From: Microcebus murinus
Taxonomy: Eukaryota > Chordata > Mammalia > Primates > Cheirogaleidae
DNA length: 64,000 nt
NCBI RefSeq assembly: GCF_040939455.1
Contig: NC_134104.1
Location: forward strand, 9,509,501 to 9,573,500
Direction of reading: 5' to 3'
Within the stretch, counting starts at the first letter, position 1; each line of letters opens with the position of its first letter. The translations under genes were made by a program, and so were the position numbers. Below are positions 20,723-31,889 of the stretch, in pieces. The notes beneath the pieces were generated by a model. That model saw nothing but the letters and a program-made list of their open reading frames with translations, made no database searches and was not told where the DNA came from.

Positions 20723-23639
20723 TCCAAGTCTTTCTTTGCTTCCCTTGTTAAAGAACCCTAACTGCTAACTTGACCTAAAGCATCAAGAATAGCTTGAAAA
20801 TCGTTGATCAACATGTATTTATAAATGGCCTCTCTTCAGGGCACTGCCCTATTTTCCTTGGACTTGTTGAAGGTCTGAGTCCCTCACTCCTGCTGATGCA
20901 CTTAAGTCAGGGGAATTTTCCTGCCTGGCTCAGCAGGTGTCAGAAAGGTGCACTGCAAAACTTCCAGCATTTGGAATAGTCTACATAATCATTCTTTCAT
21001 AAATTTGGGCACCAATCTTGGGTTGCAGGGAATCGTAGAGAATGCTGTTCTATGTGTAAGCAGTGCTCTGTATTTGCACAATTCATGATCCTCCACAGAA
21101 ATGTCATGAGTGGACTTAAAAGGCACAATAAGGAGTTGACTTAAACATTAGGCCAGGAGGCAAGTTACTTTCCAAAAACCTGCTCCACTCCTTGACTGAA
21201 AGCTTGATAAGTTTCTAGGAAAGCGGCATATGAAAAGATTGCTTGGTTTAATTAGACAAAAAAAGTAGGCTATATGTCAATAGGGATAAATCTTTCTGAA
21301 GTTTTAGAAATCATACTCTAGCATCTGCAGCTGCTCATTCTCATAGCCCTCTTAAGATTTATACCCATGATTTTATTGTAATCATTAATCTAGATGATCT
21401 AAGATTATGTTATTGCATTAAAGGCTAAAGTGATGAAAAGATCAAGGCGTTTAATGAAGTGCAAAATTCATCCCACTTAGAAAAAGCAATGTTCCCCTCC
21501 CAAGGGAAAACCCAACAGAAAATGGGGCTTTTTCATGAAAGTTATTTGTTTTTGTTTAAATTTCTGGATGACAGGATAAATTTGTGTCGTTTTCACACAT
21601 AAATAGCACCACGTGGCAATGAGGCAATCGAATTCCTTGGCACTGAGCCTTACATTCCTTGCTCGGGTTAATGAGATAGATCAATAGAAGGTTGCTTATA
21701 TAACTGAAGAGCAAAGATAAAGAATTGGAGGCCCTCCCAAGGTTGATGTAGGAGGCAAAACACCTACTGAGAGCTTAGGAGTTCAGACCCACCACGATTC
21801 TGGCTCAACCATCTTTCATCTTCTTAAGTTTACTATTTATCTGCAACTAAAATTTTGTTTGCTTCATATATTTATATATGTATTTTCTATCTGAAATTAT
21901 TTATTTCTTCACAGTAAAGATTTACATAAGAGTTATGAAAGGAAATTAAGAAAGAAAATATACATAGTACGATGCTATAGGAGAATCTGACCTCGTCTAT
22001 TTGAATGGGAAGGAATTTTGTTAAAAATCATTGATTCTTGGTTATTTTTGGTCATTAAAAATATTAAGAAAAGGAAAAGGAAAAACAAAAGAATGCCACA
22101 TGGAAAAACTTAGGTAACACAAACATGGGTAATTCTAAATAAAGACTGAAGTAGGTTCAGAATCTTTCCAGTGTAGAAATCTTGAAACATTCATTGACTT
22201 GTTTTTTTCATGTGAACTGAAGCAGATTGAAGCACAGTCCATCCAGTCACGCTAATGGCTGGCTCACAGACACATGCCACTCACCAATGACAATTGCCAA
22301 CACATGGTAAACACAGCAGATCAGCAGGTGGAAAGACAGTCTACTGCACCGGATGTGTTCAGAAACAGTTGTTCATATCCAAATATTGGATGAACTCTTC
22401 CCCAGGTCCTGAAATTCTACATTTTCTGTGAACTAGCACCTGACACCAAACACCTGCCCCTTCCAGAAATAAGCACACACAGTGCTTTCGCCACTCACTG
22501 TTGCGTTATTGGCACCATTTTGCTCATTCATATGCCTGTTCTGATGTGCCAATATTGTTTCACCTTTCTTATCTACTTGCTCACAGAGGGAAAGATTTAT
22601 GCTGTCTTACACCTGTGGTGAGTGTCAACAAGCAGAAATAACTAATCCCTCCAACTTTGGGCACTCATAAAAACCACAGTGGTATGTTTCTTGTGATGCA
22701 TTGTACAGACAACTGGACAGCAAAGCTGGGATTGGGGGAGACGGTCAGGAAGAAGGCGAGTTGTGTGGGCTCACCCAGCATCTCCAGTGGCACACATGGA
22801 TTGGGAGAAGAGGAACCTGGGAATTAAATTTTGTCCATTCTCCAAGAGCAAACTGGGAGACGAAATCTCCCATTGGAGGTGGTTGCTGGTGTTGAAGATT
22901 GGAATGGATTGAGACCAGCATTTGGAAATGTCACACAAGGTTTGAGTTAAAAGCAAAGTGGGAAACAAAGCGAAGTATCCTAGCATCGCAAGGCATTCCA
23001 GTTTTCAGACTATAATAGGTGCTGAAAAATGTCATGTCACTCTTTAGGCGCGAATGCTTCGGAGCAGATGTCTCTGCAGGAAGGGACCCACCCAGTGTGG
23101 GGGAAGGTGCCCAGAAGCCGCATGATCTAGGCTTGCCCCTGACGCTAATTGGTTTTGGAAGTTCAAACAAAGACATAAATTCAGTGGCTCTCAACTCCCC
23201 TGTGAAACGAGGCCGTGTGGGGTGGAAGGTCACAGGCAGCTCCCGCGGAGCACTGAAGTGTAAATCACAGAGGAAAACCCAAGGCCGGGACTCTGCTCAT
23301 TCATATCATGTGTATCCTAAAAACCTTGCCATTGAAGATTTTCTCCCACAGGATGGAAGATGTGTGTGGGATCATCCTTCTTTTCGAGCCCAGAGCTGTC
23401 ACTTGTCAACAAAGCCTCCAATAGCCGTGAGTGTCCTCAGTGTTATTTGAATTGCAGTGGGAAATAAGAACTTCCTTACAGTACCCACATAGGCTTTTAC
23501 CACGATTGTGTGATGATCAGTTCTGATTGCATGACGATCGATCAGTCCCGAGTCTGGGGCCTCCAGTGCCAGCACCCTCAAGTCCTAGCTCCCTTCTCCC
23601 CATCCACGCTCCTCTCCTGCCCCTTAGGTAGATACCTGA
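20723..23639. other. Intergenic stretch of about 2.9 kb; CpG-retaining part 23030-23300
   Basis: No repeat family was recognised. The segment 23030-23300 holds several CpGs (GGCGCGAATG, CCCGCGGAGC) in an otherwise CpG-poor area and may be constrained. No coding exon was recognised. Confidence 0.4.
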
Positions 23640-23860
23640 GCTGCTTAGAACATTCTAATACACACATTTTTTCCACTTTTGACCATGCTATTATGGTGGG
23701 ATGAATTCCTAGAACTGTGGGTAGGAAGATATGGAGGCTTTTGAAACATGCTGCCAAATTGCCTTCCAGAATATTCTACCAACTAGCAGCCCCTCCAGCA
23801 GCATGTGTGCCCCTCTCTCCCCATTGTGAGGGCAACAATTGCTTGTCTTGATGTATGGAA
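23640..23860 (-). mobile_element. Old L1 (L1M group) fragment
   Basis: GATGAATTCCTAGAACTGTG, CTGCCAAATTGCCTTCCAGA and a following CAGCAGCATGTGTG appear in the order of antisense L1 ORF2 3' sequence. Confidence 0.55.
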
Positions 23861-24254
23861 GGGCTCCTCAGAGCTGCACATTTAGCAGTTTGGAACCAAT
23901 TCAGGATATTTCATGCAGAATGTGTTTTTCTTTTTTTCTGAGAGATCTGTGTCTTCCTTCATCCTTGGGATTTGGGCGTCAGTGACCATCTTTCCAGCCA
24001 AACTGGACTAGAGCGGTGAGCATACGAGACACACCCACAAGGAAAGGGTTCCCATTGTGTTTTCTCCGTTCAGGGACAGTGCCCGCAGAGCAAGCCTAAC
24101 ACTATCCATTTAGACAGAGTGTTTAAGCTTCCCAGGACAGCCACCTCAAACTTTTCCCATCCCTATTTTTTAAGCATGTATTTGCTGGCTATAATGATAA
24201 TGTGAGCTCTTACAGTCCTTCACAAGGCAGCATGAAATGGGAGATATAACACCA
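23861..24254. other. Intergenic stretch, nothing recognised
   Basis: Unique sequence between an L1 relic and a MIR. Confidence 0.45.
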
Positions 24255-24440
24255 ATCTTGGAAGCAGACCACACATTTGTGACCCAGATCTGCCCCAACA
24301 ACATTGGGTGACTTTGGTCGAGTTACACGTGAGCCCATCTTTCCTTATCTTTAAATTGGGGTAGAATAACCTCTGTGAAATTGGAAAAATAATCCCTGCC
24401 TCACGCAATGTCAGGATTCAGCAAGATCATGTATATTCAA
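24255..24440 (+). mobile_element. MIR SINE
   Basis: Order of blocks: TTGGAAGCAGACCACACATTTG, GGTGACTTTGGTCGAGTTAC, CTTATCTTTAAATTGGGGTA, then a degenerate tail. It is close to full length. Confidence 0.75.
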
Positions 24441-24514
24441 ACATTTACAAAAATGTTACTCATTAGTAGTAAATTTGTGATGACACAATCAAACAGAGTA
24501 GAATCGTAGAACTC

Positions 24515-24904
24515 TGTACTCGTTTGCTAAGAAGGCTGTAACAGAGCACCACAAAGGGGGTGGCTTTAAAGAAAGAACTGTATTGTCCCATAATTCTTGA
24601 GGCTGGAAGTCCAAAGTCAAGGTGCCAGCAGGGTTGGTTTCTTCTGAAGCCTGTCTCCTGGTCTTGTAGAAGACCATCTTCTCCCCATGTCCTCACATCA
24701 TTACATGTTTCTCTGTGTCCAAATTTCCTTTCTTACTAAAGACATGAGTCATATTGGATTAGAGCTCACCTTAATTATCTCATTTTGACTTTATTAACTC
24801 TATAAAGACTCTATCTCTAAGTAAGTTCACACTCTAAAGGACTGGGGTTAGGATTTTGGGACTTCAACATATGGGTTTGGGGAGACACAATTTAAGCCAT
24901 AACA
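24515..24904 (-). mobile_element. ERVL-MaLR LTR (MLT1-type), complete
   Basis: Antisense LTR starting at TG 24515 and ending CA 24904. It contains AAGGCTGTAACAGAGCACCA, GGTGGCTTTAAAGAAAGAAC, TCTGTGTCCAAATTTCCTTT and ATTGGATTAGAGCTCACCTT. The flanking pentamers AACTC and GACTC agree at four of five positions, consistent with a decayed 5-bp target duplication of an LTR retrotransposon. Solo LTR. Confidence 0.87.
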
Positions 24905-24949
24905 GACTCTGTATCTGAAAGCAAATGTAGACCTCCTATGCCATAATGA

Positions 24950-25036
24950 CCTCAGTCACTGGGGAGATAGGCTTAGAGGGGTGACATGACCCACCAGAAA
25001 CCCCCAGGCAAGCAGTGGCAGATCCAGGAATCAATC
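24950..25036 (-). mobile_element. MIR SINE fragment
   Basis: AGAGGGGTGACATGACCCACC then CAAGCAGTGGCAGATCCAGG is a plausible antisense MIR core, although the CACACAGCTAGT block is worn. Confidence 0.5.
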
Positions 25037-25125
25037 TTCCTACATGATAAACTCAATTATTAACTCAGTTCCTCTTATTCCAATTCACTTTTCTTTCCTC
25101 ACACACTCAACTATACACAGACAAT

Positions 25126-25737
25126 TTTTTTTCTTTTTCTTTTTCTTTTTTTTTATTTCAGCGTATTATGGGGGTACAAGTGTTAAGGTTACTTATATTT
25201 CCCTGCCCCCCTCCCCCCTCGAGTAAGAGCTTCAAGCATGTCCATCCCCCAAACGTTGCACATCTTACTCATTGTGGTTGTATACACCCCTCTCCTCCTC
25301 CCCCCTCCCACCCTCCCGACACCCAATAAATGTTACTCCTATATGTCCACTTAGGTGTTGATCCGTTAATACCAATTTGCTGGTGAGTACATGTGATGCT
25401 GGTTTTTCCATTCTTGAGATACTTCACTTAGTAGAATGGGTTCCAGCTCTATCCAGGAATATACAAGAGGTGCTATATCACCATTGTTTCTTAAAGCTGA
25501 GTAGTACTCCATGGTATATATATATACCACATTTTATTAATCCACTCATGAATTGATGGACACTTGGGTTGTTTCCACAGCTTTGCAATTGTGAATTGTG
25601 CTGCTATAAACATTCTAGTGCAGTTGTCTTTTTCATAAAGTGACTTTTGATCTTTTGGGTAGATGCCCAGTAGTGGAATTGCTGGATCAAATGGTAGATC
25701 TATGGGATTTTTAAACATAGATTCTGAATTTTCTCAA
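25126..25737 (-). mobile_element. L1 3' end with ORF2 C-terminal remnant
   Basis: A T-rich tail (25126-25157) leads into an antisense L1 3' UTR (TATTTCAGCGTATTATGGGG) with the C-rich strepsirrhine-type tract, and then into the end of ORF2. A minus-strand frame at 25491-25718 still reads the conserved end of the reverse-transcriptase protein (DPAIPLLGIYPKDQ, KLWKQPKCPSIHEWINKMWY), but this is about 75 codons of a protein of about 1,275. The element is 5'-truncated and cannot move. It is less diverged than the 8.1-kb copy, so it is probably younger. Confidence 0.95.
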
Positions 25738-27179
25738 TGAATGAGCATATGAGGGCTGAGCTCACACCCTTCCCTTCTCCTAGATGGCCAACCCTCAGGA
25801 ACATGAAGGCAAGTTTTAGAGTGGCTCAACTACACAGAGAAAATCATCATTTCTGGTTTAATTCAAATCACTCTGTGATATTATTGTGTTTAAACTCAAG
25901 TGTATCCAATCTAAATACTGATATAAAAAAAACCCACATTCAGGTCAGGATTAAGGAGGAAGGAAGTTAAATTTCATAGATCATGTTCTACATGGCAGAT
26001 ATAGTGCTCAGCGCTTGCACATGACTTATTTCTATTCAATATATGTGCATTTTAGGTCATTTAATATTTTGAATTATTTTCCTCAATGCTTGTGCCCAAC
26101 CACAGGAAAACTAAACTCTGCCTCTTCATTTTCAGGGGTGGGAAAGTCAGAAATTCTTTCCCTAGACCTGGCACCATTGGACAACCCAGTCAAGTCTTCC
26201 AACTCCTTTGTCCCTCAGTCTTTCCATCCAAAAAATGGGGATGATTAGCCCTGAGTTCTTTTATCTCCTCCTAAACAGGGAGGTAAGATTGTTAAAGGCT
26301 CTTGGTTTCCCAGATAATCCTGACATAAAACACATAAACACAATTTTTCATAATCCTGTGAAATTATCAGGATCACTATGCATTGCTTCCTACAGGCCCA
26401 GGGTTGAGGAAAACTTGGCTGAAAGTTTAGCCTTGGGGGACAAGTTTGGGACGAGATTCAGGAGTCAAAAAACGTGAAGAAAATAGAGATAAATCATTTG
26501 CTCAGTATTACTGGAGAAACTACGGTTTGTTTTAAATGAAGATTAGTGGGGGTTTTTCCTTGAACGTCATGCATGTTATCATGATGGGGACTCATGAGTG
26601 AAATAGATCAGGTGCTAATTTGCCAATCTGCACTCTCTGGCAATGGGCTTGTGAGTGGATGGGTGAGTGTGTGGGGCTAGAAACAGGAGTTACTGATAAG
26701 AAGCAATAGAACTGCACCTTCATCACCTGCACACATCTCTCTCTGGCTTGGTTATTGCTCACTTTTTCTAGATTTCCCTCTACCTACTCATTTAATATCA
26801 AAGTTACAGATATTTTTAATTCCCAGACTCTAAATGGCTCTCATCCTTGCACATAGACCCTCATGCTCATAATTGTAGTTTCCAAGGTATATTGAATTAG
26901 CTCTGCAAATACTGCCGCTCTATTATGCCTTCTTCGTTAATTCAGTCCTTTATGTCTTGTCCAAATCTATGGAATAACTTGTCTCCCTATGGTGCAGACC
27001 CTGTGGCCCACTGGGCATCCTCTATTCCTCCTCTTCTCCCTTGCTGTTTGAATTCTGATTTTTGTCAGGTATCAACCAGAGAGTTCTTCCTATCCACAGA
27101 AGGAGGGCTTAATCAGTATGCACCCTCTCCTCCTAAATAATAAGAAAAAAATTAAAGAATGCTTTAATTTTCATCACCC
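25738..27179. other. Intergenic stretch; weak MIR-like traces
   Basis: GGCAGATATAGTGCTCAGCGCTTGCACATG near 25998 and CTTTCCATCCAAAAAATGGGGATG near 26220 look like worn MIR pieces in opposite orientations. Nothing else was recognised. Confidence 0.4.
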
Positions 27180-27945
27180 TACTTTATATCTTATCATGGT
27201 TTTCTATACTGGGTTTTACTACCACAGTGTTTTCTATCCATTATTATTACTATTTCTGGGTTGTACAAAGCATGTTTGGATTTATCCAGTTGACTACCAG
27301 TTTTTCTTTGCTTACACTCCTGAACATGTCTGAGGTCTGAGATATTTCTTCTGTGTTTATGTCCTTTTCCCCTGAAGTATATCTTTTAGAAATTCCTTCC
27401 ATGCGGATTCCTTAGAGGTAATATTTCTTACATCTTATTGTATAAAAATGTGTTCAACCTCATTCTCGAAAGATATTTTAGCTGGGTGAAGTTATTTCCT
27501 CTTAGAACTTTGTCCCACTGTCTTTGCACATCCATTGTCGTTGAGACTTCTGCTGCTGAGCTGGTTATTATTTCTTTTTAAAGCTACCTTTTCTCTATGG
27601 CTGCTTTTAGCTATTTTCATTGTCTCTGGCATTCTATAATGTCACCAGAATATGCCTGGGTACAGATTTCCTTTTATTTATTCTACTTGACATACATTGT
27701 ACTCTCTGAATGTGAGGATCTGTCTTTCATAGTATCTGAAAAATCATCACCCTTTCTATCCTCAAAGGTTTCTTCTCTCTCTAGTCAGTCTTCTGTTTTG
27801 AAATTTCAATTAGTCCTTTTTATTCTTATTTGCACTTCCATATTTCCCATCTTGCTGTCTCTGTGTGCGGCATTCCGCAGTTGTTCAGATCCATGCTCTA
27901 ATTGGACATTTCTACGTCCAGCTGGTTCCTGAGAGCACCACGCAA
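27180..27945 (-). mobile_element. Old L1/HAL1-like 3' region
   Basis: Antisense blocks ATTTTAGCTGGGTGAAGTTA, TGAGACTTCTGCTGCTGAGC, TTTTCTCTATGGCTGCTTTT and TGGGTACAGATTTCCTTTTATTTA match the long 3' part of L1M/HAL1-type elements. There is no preserved coding potential. Confidence 0.75.
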
Positions 27946-28034
27946 GTCTGTAGTCTTTATTCTCTGATATGCCTGGAACCTAGGAGGGGCTCAAAGACAT
28001 CTCTTGCCTGAATGAATTAATGTTACTCTTGGTA

Positions 28035-28125
28035 GGATGGTGAGGCCTAGCGGTACCAGGGACTTGCCCAATGGCACGCTTCAGGTGTATACTGGGATGG
28101 ATTCAGCCTGGCCTATCTGACTACA
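28035..28125 (-). mobile_element. MIR SINE fragment
   Basis: GGGACTTGCCCAATGGCACG then GGGATGGATTCAGCCTGGCC keeps the order and spacing of antisense MIR. Confidence 0.5.
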
Positions 28126-28523
28126 AAAACCAGCGAATTGATCACAAAATGGAAGATTTATCTCCGAGCTTTGATCTCTCTCCATTCCTGATATTTATAT
28201 TTAATCCTCCCAAATAGCTCGTTAAATGTCTCCGGGACATCTATGGGAATCCCTGTAAGGTTATTAAACATACATCAGTGAGTGACAACAAGTGGCAGCA
28301 TTTGGCATCCTCCATTCCCGTCAACGCTTGTGTATTGAACATGGACCGGGCAGGGCACACTGGTAGCCTGGGGGGTTAAAATGAAATTATGATGGGGCCT
28401 GTCTTTGCAGAGCTCGAGCTCATGTGGGATTTTCAATAGAGTTCAAATTAAGAACCCAACACACCAAGATTGGAAGATCCCATAAAACTTTTAGGCCCTT
28501 TCTTGGTTACTGTTCCTCAGGTC
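28126..28523. other. Intergenic stretch, nothing certain
   Basis: Contains a 12-bp perfect palindrome, GAGCTCGAGCTC, near 28414. The surrounding block resembles a generic old repeat, but I cannot name it. Confidence 0.4.
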
Positions 28524-28939
28524 ACTGCCCTGAGCGCCTTGACCCACTCTAACAACTGTTGAAGGACTTTAGGAAGAGCTTCTTCTCTGGAAGATAATTC
28601 AGAGTTAAAGGAACAAACATGCTGAAAACCCCATTCAAGGAAGGTTGTAAGTGTGAATCGTCTATACCAGGGTAAAGGATGATTGAATTAGCAGTTTTGA
28701 CTTGAGGGACTGGTGAAAAAACTGACCTCTGCATAGGCACACACACACACACCCTTCACATTTGTGTTTACACGTATAGATCACATGTGCACACATATGT
28801 ATGATGTGGAAAGACAGGTACATATACATATATACAGGGAGCCTGGTAACATGATTAGAAGCATTAACTCTGAACCTGGGTTGACTAGATCATATACCCC
28901 AGCTTCTTCTCGTTAGTGACATGTGACCTTAGACTAAAT
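28524..28939 (+). repeat. Local duplication, short copy (with 449-bp internal deletion)
   Basis: This 416-bp block matches 29052-29185 plus 29635-29914 at high identity, in the same order and orientation. Shared landmarks are ATAATTCAGAGTTAAAGGAA, the AC microsatellite at 28740-28752, and ACATATACATATATACAGGG. Relative to the long copy it lacks 29186-29634. At its right end the homology stops inside a MIR element that runs on intact in the long copy, so this copy is probably the derived one. Confidence 0.95.
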
Positions 28940-28960
28940 TTCATTATATTGGCAATTTAA

Positions 28961-28983
28961 AGCCACCGCTCCAGGCGGTGGCT
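28961..28983. repeat. Perfect short inverted repeat between the duplicates
   Basis: AGCCACCGC (28961-28969) and GCGGTGGCT (28975-28983) pair perfectly over nine bases around a five-base loop TCCAG. It lies in the 112-bp linker that separates the two copies of the local duplication. Confidence 0.95.
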
Positions 28984-29051
28984 ACCAACGCACATGCTCC
29001 TAAATCACCCCTTATCCTTGCCCCTTCCTGCTGTGCTGACAACAGTCGGAA

Positions 29052-29914
29052 ACTGCCCTGAGAGCCTCAACCCACTGTAACAACTGTTGACGGACTTTAG
29101 GAAGAGTCTCTTCTCCTGCAGATAATTCAGAGTTAAAGGAACAAACATGCTGAAAACCCCATTCAAGGAAGGCCGTAAGTGTGAACAATGCTGGTGATAA
29201 CAGTGCTTTTCTCAGAAGACCGCTGGGAAGAGCGTAGTCCACATTTATTTCAGGCCACCGGGCTCTTATCTCGCATGCACCATGTGCTCCCACTTATCTG
29301 CCAGCAGTTAGACGCCACTGGAGTTGAGAATGAAACCCAGCTCAGCGCGGCTGACCACCAAATGAAGATCAGGTGGTAGGAAAGAAGTTTGTCTCTCCTA
29401 CATTTATTCTCAGCAGAATCGGTGTATGTGTAGTAAGCAAAGCATCTTTCTAAAATGATCACAGTTATAGTTGTGCTTAGATTTTGACTTTTCTCAAGGA
29501 CCTAAAACAGCATCAGGGCGCTGTTTGTAACAGCAGTTGGAGAAATCAGGTGAGTTGCCAAAGTCCTTTGAATGTTGGAGGCATGCATGATTGAATAGCC
29601 TGCCACTACGCAACAGAGATTAGTTTTCTGAGAATCGTCTATACCAGGGTAAAGGATGATTGAATTAGCAGTATTGACTTGAGGGACTGGTGAAAAAACT
29701 GACCTCTGCATAGGCACACACACACACACTCTTCACATTTGTGTTTACACATATAGATCACATGTGCACACATATGTATGATGTGGAAAGACAGGTACAT
29801 ATACATATATACAGGGAGCCTGGTAACATGATTAGAAGCATTAACTCTGAACCTTGGCTGACTACATCATACCCCAGCTTCTTCTTGTTAGTGACGTGTG
29901 ACCTTAGACTAAAT
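29052..29914 (+). repeat. Local duplication, long copy
   Basis: 863-bp counterpart of 28524-28939. It carries an extra 449 bp (29186-29634) absent from the short copy. Bases GAA occur at both edges of that extra segment, so the single GAA left at the junction in the short copy indicates a microhomology deletion. Confidence 0.95.
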
Positions 29915-30055
29915 ATTCAACCCCTCTGCTCCCCAGTTTCTACATCTGTAAAAGAAGGATCATAAAGGTATATACCTTACAGGGTTCTCAAGGGACTAAA
30001 ATGAACTAGTGTATGCAAGGGACTTACAACAGCAGCTAGCAGGCAGAAAGTGCCA
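29830..30055 (+). mobile_element. MIR SINE, near full length
   Basis: ATTAGAAGCATTAACTCTGA, GTTAGTGACGTGTGACCTTA, CCCCAGTTTCTACATCTGTA and ACCTTACAGGGTTCTCAAGG follow the sense order of MIR. Its first half was copied into the short duplicate (to 28939). Confidence 0.8.
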
Positions 30056-30080
30056 TAGGAGGGGTTATTAAATAGAAGTG

Positions 30081-30100
30081 TCCCTCTTAATTAAGAGGGA
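30081..30100. repeat. 20-bp perfect palindrome
   Basis: TCCCTCTTAATTAAGAGGGA equals its own reverse complement and has no spacer. It does not extend further: G occupies both 30080 and 30101. Confidence 0.99.
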
Positions 30101-30261
30101 GATGTGGTCTCTGTGTTTCTGGTTGAGCAGCTCTGAATCCAGCTAACTCAGAAGTTCTCCTATCAAAAAAAAACTAGACAGAGGGTGGCCATGGGTGACC
30201 AGTAGTCTCTGGCATGTCGGTACACAGTTCTGATTTGTATTTTTGTTTGTGCGACTATGTG

Positions 30262-30390
30262 TATTCCTCTCTAGATAGTAGGCTCCATGGCATCAGGGAC
30301 AGGTTGACTGTGTCCCACTATTTTTTCCCCAGCACATAGCAGGGTGCTTGGCACATGGCAGGCGCTTTATTAATAATTATTAAATGAGAG
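30262..30390 (+). mobile_element. L2 LINE, 3' end
   Basis: AGTAGGCTCCATGGCATCAGGGAC, CAGCACATAGCAGGGTGCTTGG and CACATGGCAGGCGC are the classic closing blocks of L2. Confidence 0.85.
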
Positions 30391-31110
30391 GTAGCTATTA
30401 CTGCACCTGCTGCTGCTACTAGTAGTACTATTACTTTTAGGCTCGGGACACAATTTAATTTTCTGTATCATAGATTATTATGCTGAAATGTGGGTTCTTG
30501 GAAATAATGCATATATTATAAAGATAAGCTCCAAAAATGTTCAAATAATAATAGTGATAAAATAATAATGTTCTAGTAATTAACAGTAACAGTAATTAAC
30601 AATAACAGTAACTAACTTTTTCTGCAAGAACTAGAATAAGAAATAGTAAATAAGAAATTTTAACAGTTAAAATTAAAAAAATAAAGAACAAATGTAATCA
30701 GGGCTTTGTTCTGCAAAAAAATGTAAAGTCCAATAAAAATTGGGAAGTTTATGTAGAAGGCAGAGAAGCAGCACACAGGTGCCAAGTCATTCACACTCAA
30801 GAATCATCTGCAGGAAGCAAAGAATCAGTGCTTATGTTCACATACCTAATTGTCAGGCATAAAATACAGTTAAACAAACAGAATGTATACTGAATTTTAA
30901 TGCAGGATGGTAAATGCTACTTTTTGCCCTCACCAGGATTTAAGAAAACAGGTTATTCACCGGCCAAGGACACCAGGCTCTAGGAAATGCCTTGTTCAAA
31001 AGAAGCAGGAGCAACAGCTAAGCCAGTCGAAGCCTCGTGCACCTGAAGTGGCACGCGGGTGGGACTGTGCGGGTGGCATCGCACCGCAGAGAGTCTGGTT
31101 GAAGATTAAA
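30391..31110. other. Intergenic stretch, AT-rich, with a 16-bp tandem repeat
   Basis: Many AAT/ATA-rich words. Tandem 16-mers lie at 30575-30616. No gene was recognised. Confidence 0.45.
30575..30616. repeat. 16-bp minisatellite, about 2.6 units
   Basis: Units AGTAATTAACAGTAAC (30575-30590), AGTAATTAACAATAAC (30591-30606) and the partial AGTAACTAAC (30607-30616). Confidence 0.9.
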
Positions 31111-31130
31111 GGAGAGAGAGCGAGAGAGCA

Positions 31131-31167
<37 letters not shown>
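31111..31167. repeat. (GA)n microsatellite
   Basis: Mostly pure GA, uninterrupted from about 31134 to 31167. It produces the apparent Arg-Glu and Ser-Leu runs in the frames across it. Confidence 0.95.
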
Positions 31168-31170
<3 letters not shown>

Positions 31171-31889
31171 CACTGGAGCCCACCCATCCAGAAGGCGGAA
31201 GTGCTGATGTTTTCCAGGCATGGATCAAACAGCGCAGATGCTGCCAGAAGGGCCAGGCGATGGCCGAGGGAGGGGCCGAGTGGGAGGAGCCCACAGGGAC
31301 AGCTGCTAGAATCAACTTCAGTCCAAAGAGGAAGCAACACAGATCTGCTCCTCTGGATCTGTTCAAACAACAAGGAAGTGATGGGGCCCTGGAGAAAAAA
31401 AAAAGGAGCAGGTTAATCTAGAGCCTACCACGGCCAATGGCGGGGAACTGGGTATTGTTCGACGGGCGATCTGCTTTTCAGAAGGCAGAGCTCTAAATGT
31501 TTAGAGAAAATAGTGGTGGAATTCTAAGACTTTTGAGAATGAAACAACAAGTTGACTCAAGAGGAATAGAGCGTCCTTGCTAACAGCATAATCCCAACTG
31601 GGGAGAAAATGGGGAAGTATCTAAAGAGGTGGCCAAACAGGAAATTCTCTGGTTAAGTCAGATGTAAAAATACTTGTATCAAAAAATAAATAAATAAATA
31701 AATAACAAAGGAAGATAAGTGTAAAAGGGAGTAAGAAACAGCATCGGGAAGCCTTGTGCCCCGAAGAGTTTTGCAAAACATGCTAGGGCCTAAAATGAGA
31801 GTCAAGAGAAAGAACAAGAGTGACCTTCTGTAGGGGAAGCTGTCAACAGACCACAAGGAGAAGGGACAACAGCTCAACTCGGTTACATT
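31168..31889. other. Intergenic stretch, no gene seen
   Basis: Includes an (AAAT)n tract. An open frame of 169 codons (30907-31416) crosses the GA repeat but has no recognisable domain. Confidence 0.4.
31682..31706. repeat. (AAAT)n microsatellite
   Basis: About five AAAT/AATA units. Confidence 0.9.

Noticed and set aside
25491..25718. Frame with clear L1 ORF2 C-terminal sequence
   Set aside because: Real homology, but to a truncated transposon tail; not reported as a gene.
28411..28430. 12-bp palindrome GAGCTCGAGCTC
   Set aside because: Too short to stand out in 64 kb without other support.
30907..31416. 169-codon open frame with an Arg-Glu repeat
   Set aside because: The repeat is a GA microsatellite translated. 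The rest matches no known family, and both strands are open over it, as expected from biased composition.
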